Assembly: GCA_964390945.1 (NCBI GenBank)
Contig: CAYMIV010000012.1
Location: forward strand, 1 to 30,502
Length of the DNA: 30,502 bases
Reading direction: 5' to 3'
Source: Damh-18 sp964390945
GTDB taxonomy: Bacteria > Patescibacteriota > Minisyncoccia > Phycocordibacterales > UBA918
The notes beneath the pieces were generated by a model. It did no database searches, was not told the origin of the DNA, and saw only the letters and a list, made by a program, of their open reading frames with translations. Shown piece by piece: positions 28,776 through 30,502 of this stretch. The position numbers were made by a program, and so were the translations under genes. The number at the start of each line of letters is the position of its first letter. Position 1 is the first letter of the stretch.

Positions 28776-29972
28776 TTACGCAATAATTTTGGTAACGACA
28801 CCGGCACCAACCGTGCGTCCGCCTTCGCGGATTGCGAAGTTCTGTTGCTCCTCGAGTGCAACTGGCGCAACAAGTTTTACCTTGAACTTAGCGGTATCAC
28901 CCGGCATTACCATTTCAGTACCTTCTGCAAGAGTCACGTCTCCCGTCACATCCGTTGTGCGAATGTAGAACTGTGGCTTGTACCCAGAGAAGAATGGAGT
29001 GTGGCGACCTCCCTCATCCTTTGAGAGAACGTATACTTCCGCCTCAAACTCGGTGTGCGGGGTTACTGAACCCTTCGCCGCCAAAACCTGGCCACGGTGC
29101 ACATCCTCCTTCTTGGTACCACGAAGAAGAATACCCGCGTTATCTCCCGCCTGTGCCTGGTCGAGTTGCTTGTTGAACATCTCAACACCAGTTACGGTCG
29201 TGAGTGCAGTATCCTTGATGCCGACAATCTGTACTTCTTCGCCAACCTTAACCTTTCCTCGCTCCACGCGACCCGTTACCACCGTGCCGCGCCCTTCAAT
29301 TGAGAAGATGTCCTCAATTGGCATAAGGAACGGTTTGTCGAGTTCGCGAACCGGCATTGGGAAGTATGAATCCATTGCATCAACGAGTTCGACAATCTTG
29401 TCAGACCACTCATTCCCCGGTGCAGAGTTTTCGAGCGCCTTGAGACCAGAACCCTTGATGATTGGTGCATTCTTTCCATCAAATCCGTGCTTATCGAGGA
29501 GCTCGCGGAGTTCTTCCTCAACGAGCATAATCATTTCCTCATCGTCAACCATGTCGCACTTGTTGAGGAAAACGATAATCTTTGGAACACCAACCTGGCG
29601 AGCGAGGAGTACGTGCTCACGAGTCTGGGGCATTGCACCGTCTGTTGCGGCGACCACGAGAACAGCACCGTCCATCTGTGCGGCACCAGTAATCATGTTC
29701 TTGATGTAGTCTGCGTGTCCTGGCGCATCAATGTGCGCGTAGTGACGATTCGGTGTCTCGTACTCAGAGTGCGAGAGCGAAATGGTAATACCGCGCGCCT
29801 TTTCTTCCGGCGCCTTGTCGATGTCGTCGACACCTTTCACGCTGGCTCCGTAACCGTTGCCTTTCGCGTGAAGTACATTGAGAATCGCAGCGGTGAGCGT
29901 GGTCTTTCCATGGTCAACGTGACCAATGGTACCAACGTTTACGTGCGGCTTCGAACGATCAAATTCTGCCAT
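28776..29972 (-). CDS. tuf: Elongation factor Tu
   Basis: A 398-residue GTPase delivering aminoacyl-tRNA. G1 GHVDHGKT (17-24), the GITI effector threonine, G3 DAPGHADY, G4 NKCD and G5 are all present; the C-terminal domains have RGTVVTGRVERG and GGRHTPFFSGYKPQFYIRTTDVTG. Normal length. First gene of tuf-rpsJ, with a 180-nt structured leader and a good promoter. Confidence 0.98.
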   Translation of the reverse strand: MAEFDRSKPHVNVGTIGHVDHGKTTLTAAILNVLHAKGNGYGASVKGVDDIDKAPEEKARGITISLSHSEYETPNRHYAHIDAPGHADYIKNMITGAAQMDGAVLVVAATDGAMPQTREHVLLARQVGVPKIIVFLNKCDMVDDEEMIMLVEEELRELLDKHGFDGKNAPIIKGSGLKALENSAPGNEWSDKIVELVDAMDSYFPMPVRELDKPFLMPIEDIFSIEGRGTVVTGRVERGKVKVGEEVQIVGIKDTALTTVTGVEMFNKQLDQAQAGDNAGILLRGTKKEDVHRGQVLAAKGSVTPHTEFEAEVYVLSKDEGGRHTPFFSGYKPQFYIRTTDVTGDVTLAEGTEMVMPGDTAKFKVKLVAPVALEEQQNFAIREGGRTVGAGVVTKIIA

Positions 29973-30155
29973 AGTACGTTAATACTAATTAACTATAAAT
30001 AATAATTCCGCACGCTGCGACCCTTCTTACAATAGAAAAAGAGTCTGCGGGCACTCAGGGGAAAGGGCGCGAGAACGCCACCTTACCTCTAGGTACCGCG
30101 CAGCAAGTTAAAGAGCAATACACTCCTTATCACACCAAGCGGTGTAATGCGGTGC
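29973..30155 (-). promoter_or_regulatory. Structured leader of tuf-rpsJ
   Basis: About 180 nt of leader. Outer pairing GCGGGCAC (30047-30054) with GTGCCCGC (30152-30159) would close a domain of about 110 nt holding an ACACC/GGTGT hairpin and a GGCG/CGCC-type hairpin. The 5' end of the RNA would fall in the outer stem, so at least six of the eight pairs can form. The 3' arm can alternatively pair as GAGT/ACTC followed by TTTTT, a weak terminator-like switch. No known riboswitch is recognised. Confidence 0.5.
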
Positions 30156-30160
30156 CCGCA

Positions 30161-30189
30161 ATAGTACAAGAGGAATCTGAATTTTGCAA
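30161..30189 (-). promoter_or_regulatory. Promoter of tuf-rpsJ
   Basis: TTGCAA (30184-30189) and TACTAT (30161-30166) with a 17-nt spacer, minus strand; the start of transcription would be at about 30155. Confidence 0.75.
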
Positions 30190-30230
30190 ACATACACGAT
30201 GCTCCCCTCCCAGAAATCTAGGGGAATAAG

Positions 30231-30262
30231 AAAACCGCCACACTCACATCGTGCGGCGGTTT
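30231..30262. terminator. Terminator of the partial gene at 30268
   Basis: AAACCGCC and GGCGGTTT with CAC/GTG extension form the stem; it lies 5 nt after the minus-strand stop codon and also faces a short T run. Confidence 0.75.
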
Positions 30263-30267
30263 AGGCT

Positions 30268-30502
30268 TTAGTGCACGGGCTCGCCTTCAGGTTGTTCGAA
30301 AAGGCAGAGCGTCACGAGCGTACCAACATCTTCAATCTTGTTGATTGGCCCGGAAAGCTTGAGTTTCGGACGCGCGCCGAGTATTTCAAGGATGGCCATG
30401 TATGAGAGCACAAACAGCCTACAACGTTCAAACTGCACCCAAAACGCCGCAGCGTATGTTGTTTCATCCCGCGACTCGAACAACCCCGGGCGGTGGATGC
30501 TC
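30268..30502 (-). CDS. Hypothetical protein, N-terminus outside the window
   Basis: The reading frame is open from the end of the window to the stop at 30268, giving at least 78 residues; the earliest possible start in the window (TTG, 30483) is unlikely to be the real one. It has a Trp/Phe/Cys-containing segment (AAAFWVQFERCRLFVLSYMAIL), then the patterned GARPKLKLSGPINKIEDVGTL, and an acidic end. No family recognised. The final segment may form a small beta domain. It has its own terminator and is separate from tuf. Treated as real because of the terminator position. Confidence 0.5.
   Translation of the reverse strand, partial: SIHRPGLFESRDETTYAAAFWVQFERCRLFVLSYMAILEILGARPKLKLSGPINKIEDVGTLVTLCLFEQPEGEPVH

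Noticed and set aside
1..30502. CRISPR array, tRNA or rRNA genes, insertion sequences, recoded stop codons
   Set aside because: No direct-repeat array, cloverleaf, rRNA signature or transposase was seen, and all genes read with the standard code.

Overview
The window looks like a piece of a metagenome-assembled genome from the Candidate Phyla Radiation (Patescibacteria, most likely a Parcubacteria/Kaiserbacteria-like lineage). The reasons are: the uL30 gene (rpmD) is missing from an otherwise complete S10/spc-type cluster; there is a phosphoketolase-acetate kinase energy module; an archaeal-type cytidylate kinase pair, a SET-domain protein and a SWIB protein are present; most genes lack a Shine-Dalgarno (SD) sequence; and a run of exactly 100 N marks a scaffold join. 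The standard code fits every gene. The lineage is an inference from gene content, not a database result.

Layout. Positions 1-3.4 kb hold a small zinc-ribbon protein, a small membrane protein and a minus-strand group of SGNH hydrolase, PAS-histidine kinase and single-domain response regulator. From 3.4 to 8.3 kb lie a SET-domain protein, then a phosphoketolase/acetate kinase operon, an FMN-binding split-barrel protein and a membrane-anchored Pro/Glu-rich protein. From 8.3 to 9.7 kb is infC-rpmI-rplT behind a probable attenuator and a tiny hydrophobic ORF. From 9.7 to 14.6 kb are a compositionally odd acidic gene, a beta-CASP RNase, a small membrane protein, a 6S-RNA-like ncRNA, a nucleoside diphosphate kinase, map and adk. 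From 14.7 to 16.4 kb are tandem cytidylate-kinase-like paralogues and SWIB. From 16.4 kb to the end, all on the minus strand, is the translation cluster: tuf-rpsJ; an unrelated small gene; rplC-rplD-rplW-rplB; rpsS-rplV-rpsC-rplP-rpmC-rpsQ-rplN-rplX-rplE; the N gap; rpsZ-rpsH-rplF-rplR-rpsE-rplO-secY.

The ribosomal cluster is not one operon. Good sigma70-type promoters with long, hairpin-rich leaders sit in front of tuf, rplC, rpsS and rpsZ, with a terminator before rpsS and probably another hidden in the N gap. Two similar hairpin elements, with two compensatory base-pair changes between them, sit directly before rplB and rplO. Many other genes have an extended -10 box (TGnTATnnT) whose end is only 6-8 nt before the ATG, which predicts leaderless mRNAs. 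Three unrecognised or poorly known genes instead have canonical SD sequences and private terminators and look like independent cassettes.

The observations most worth following are the 6S-like RNA (12205-12361), the paired hairpin element (18225-18309 and 25623-25704), the SD-plus-terminator cassette genes (especially the high-GC3 gene at 9828-10274), the leaderless promoter pattern, and the presence of SET, SWIB and an RGG-rich uS5 extension in one small genome segment.
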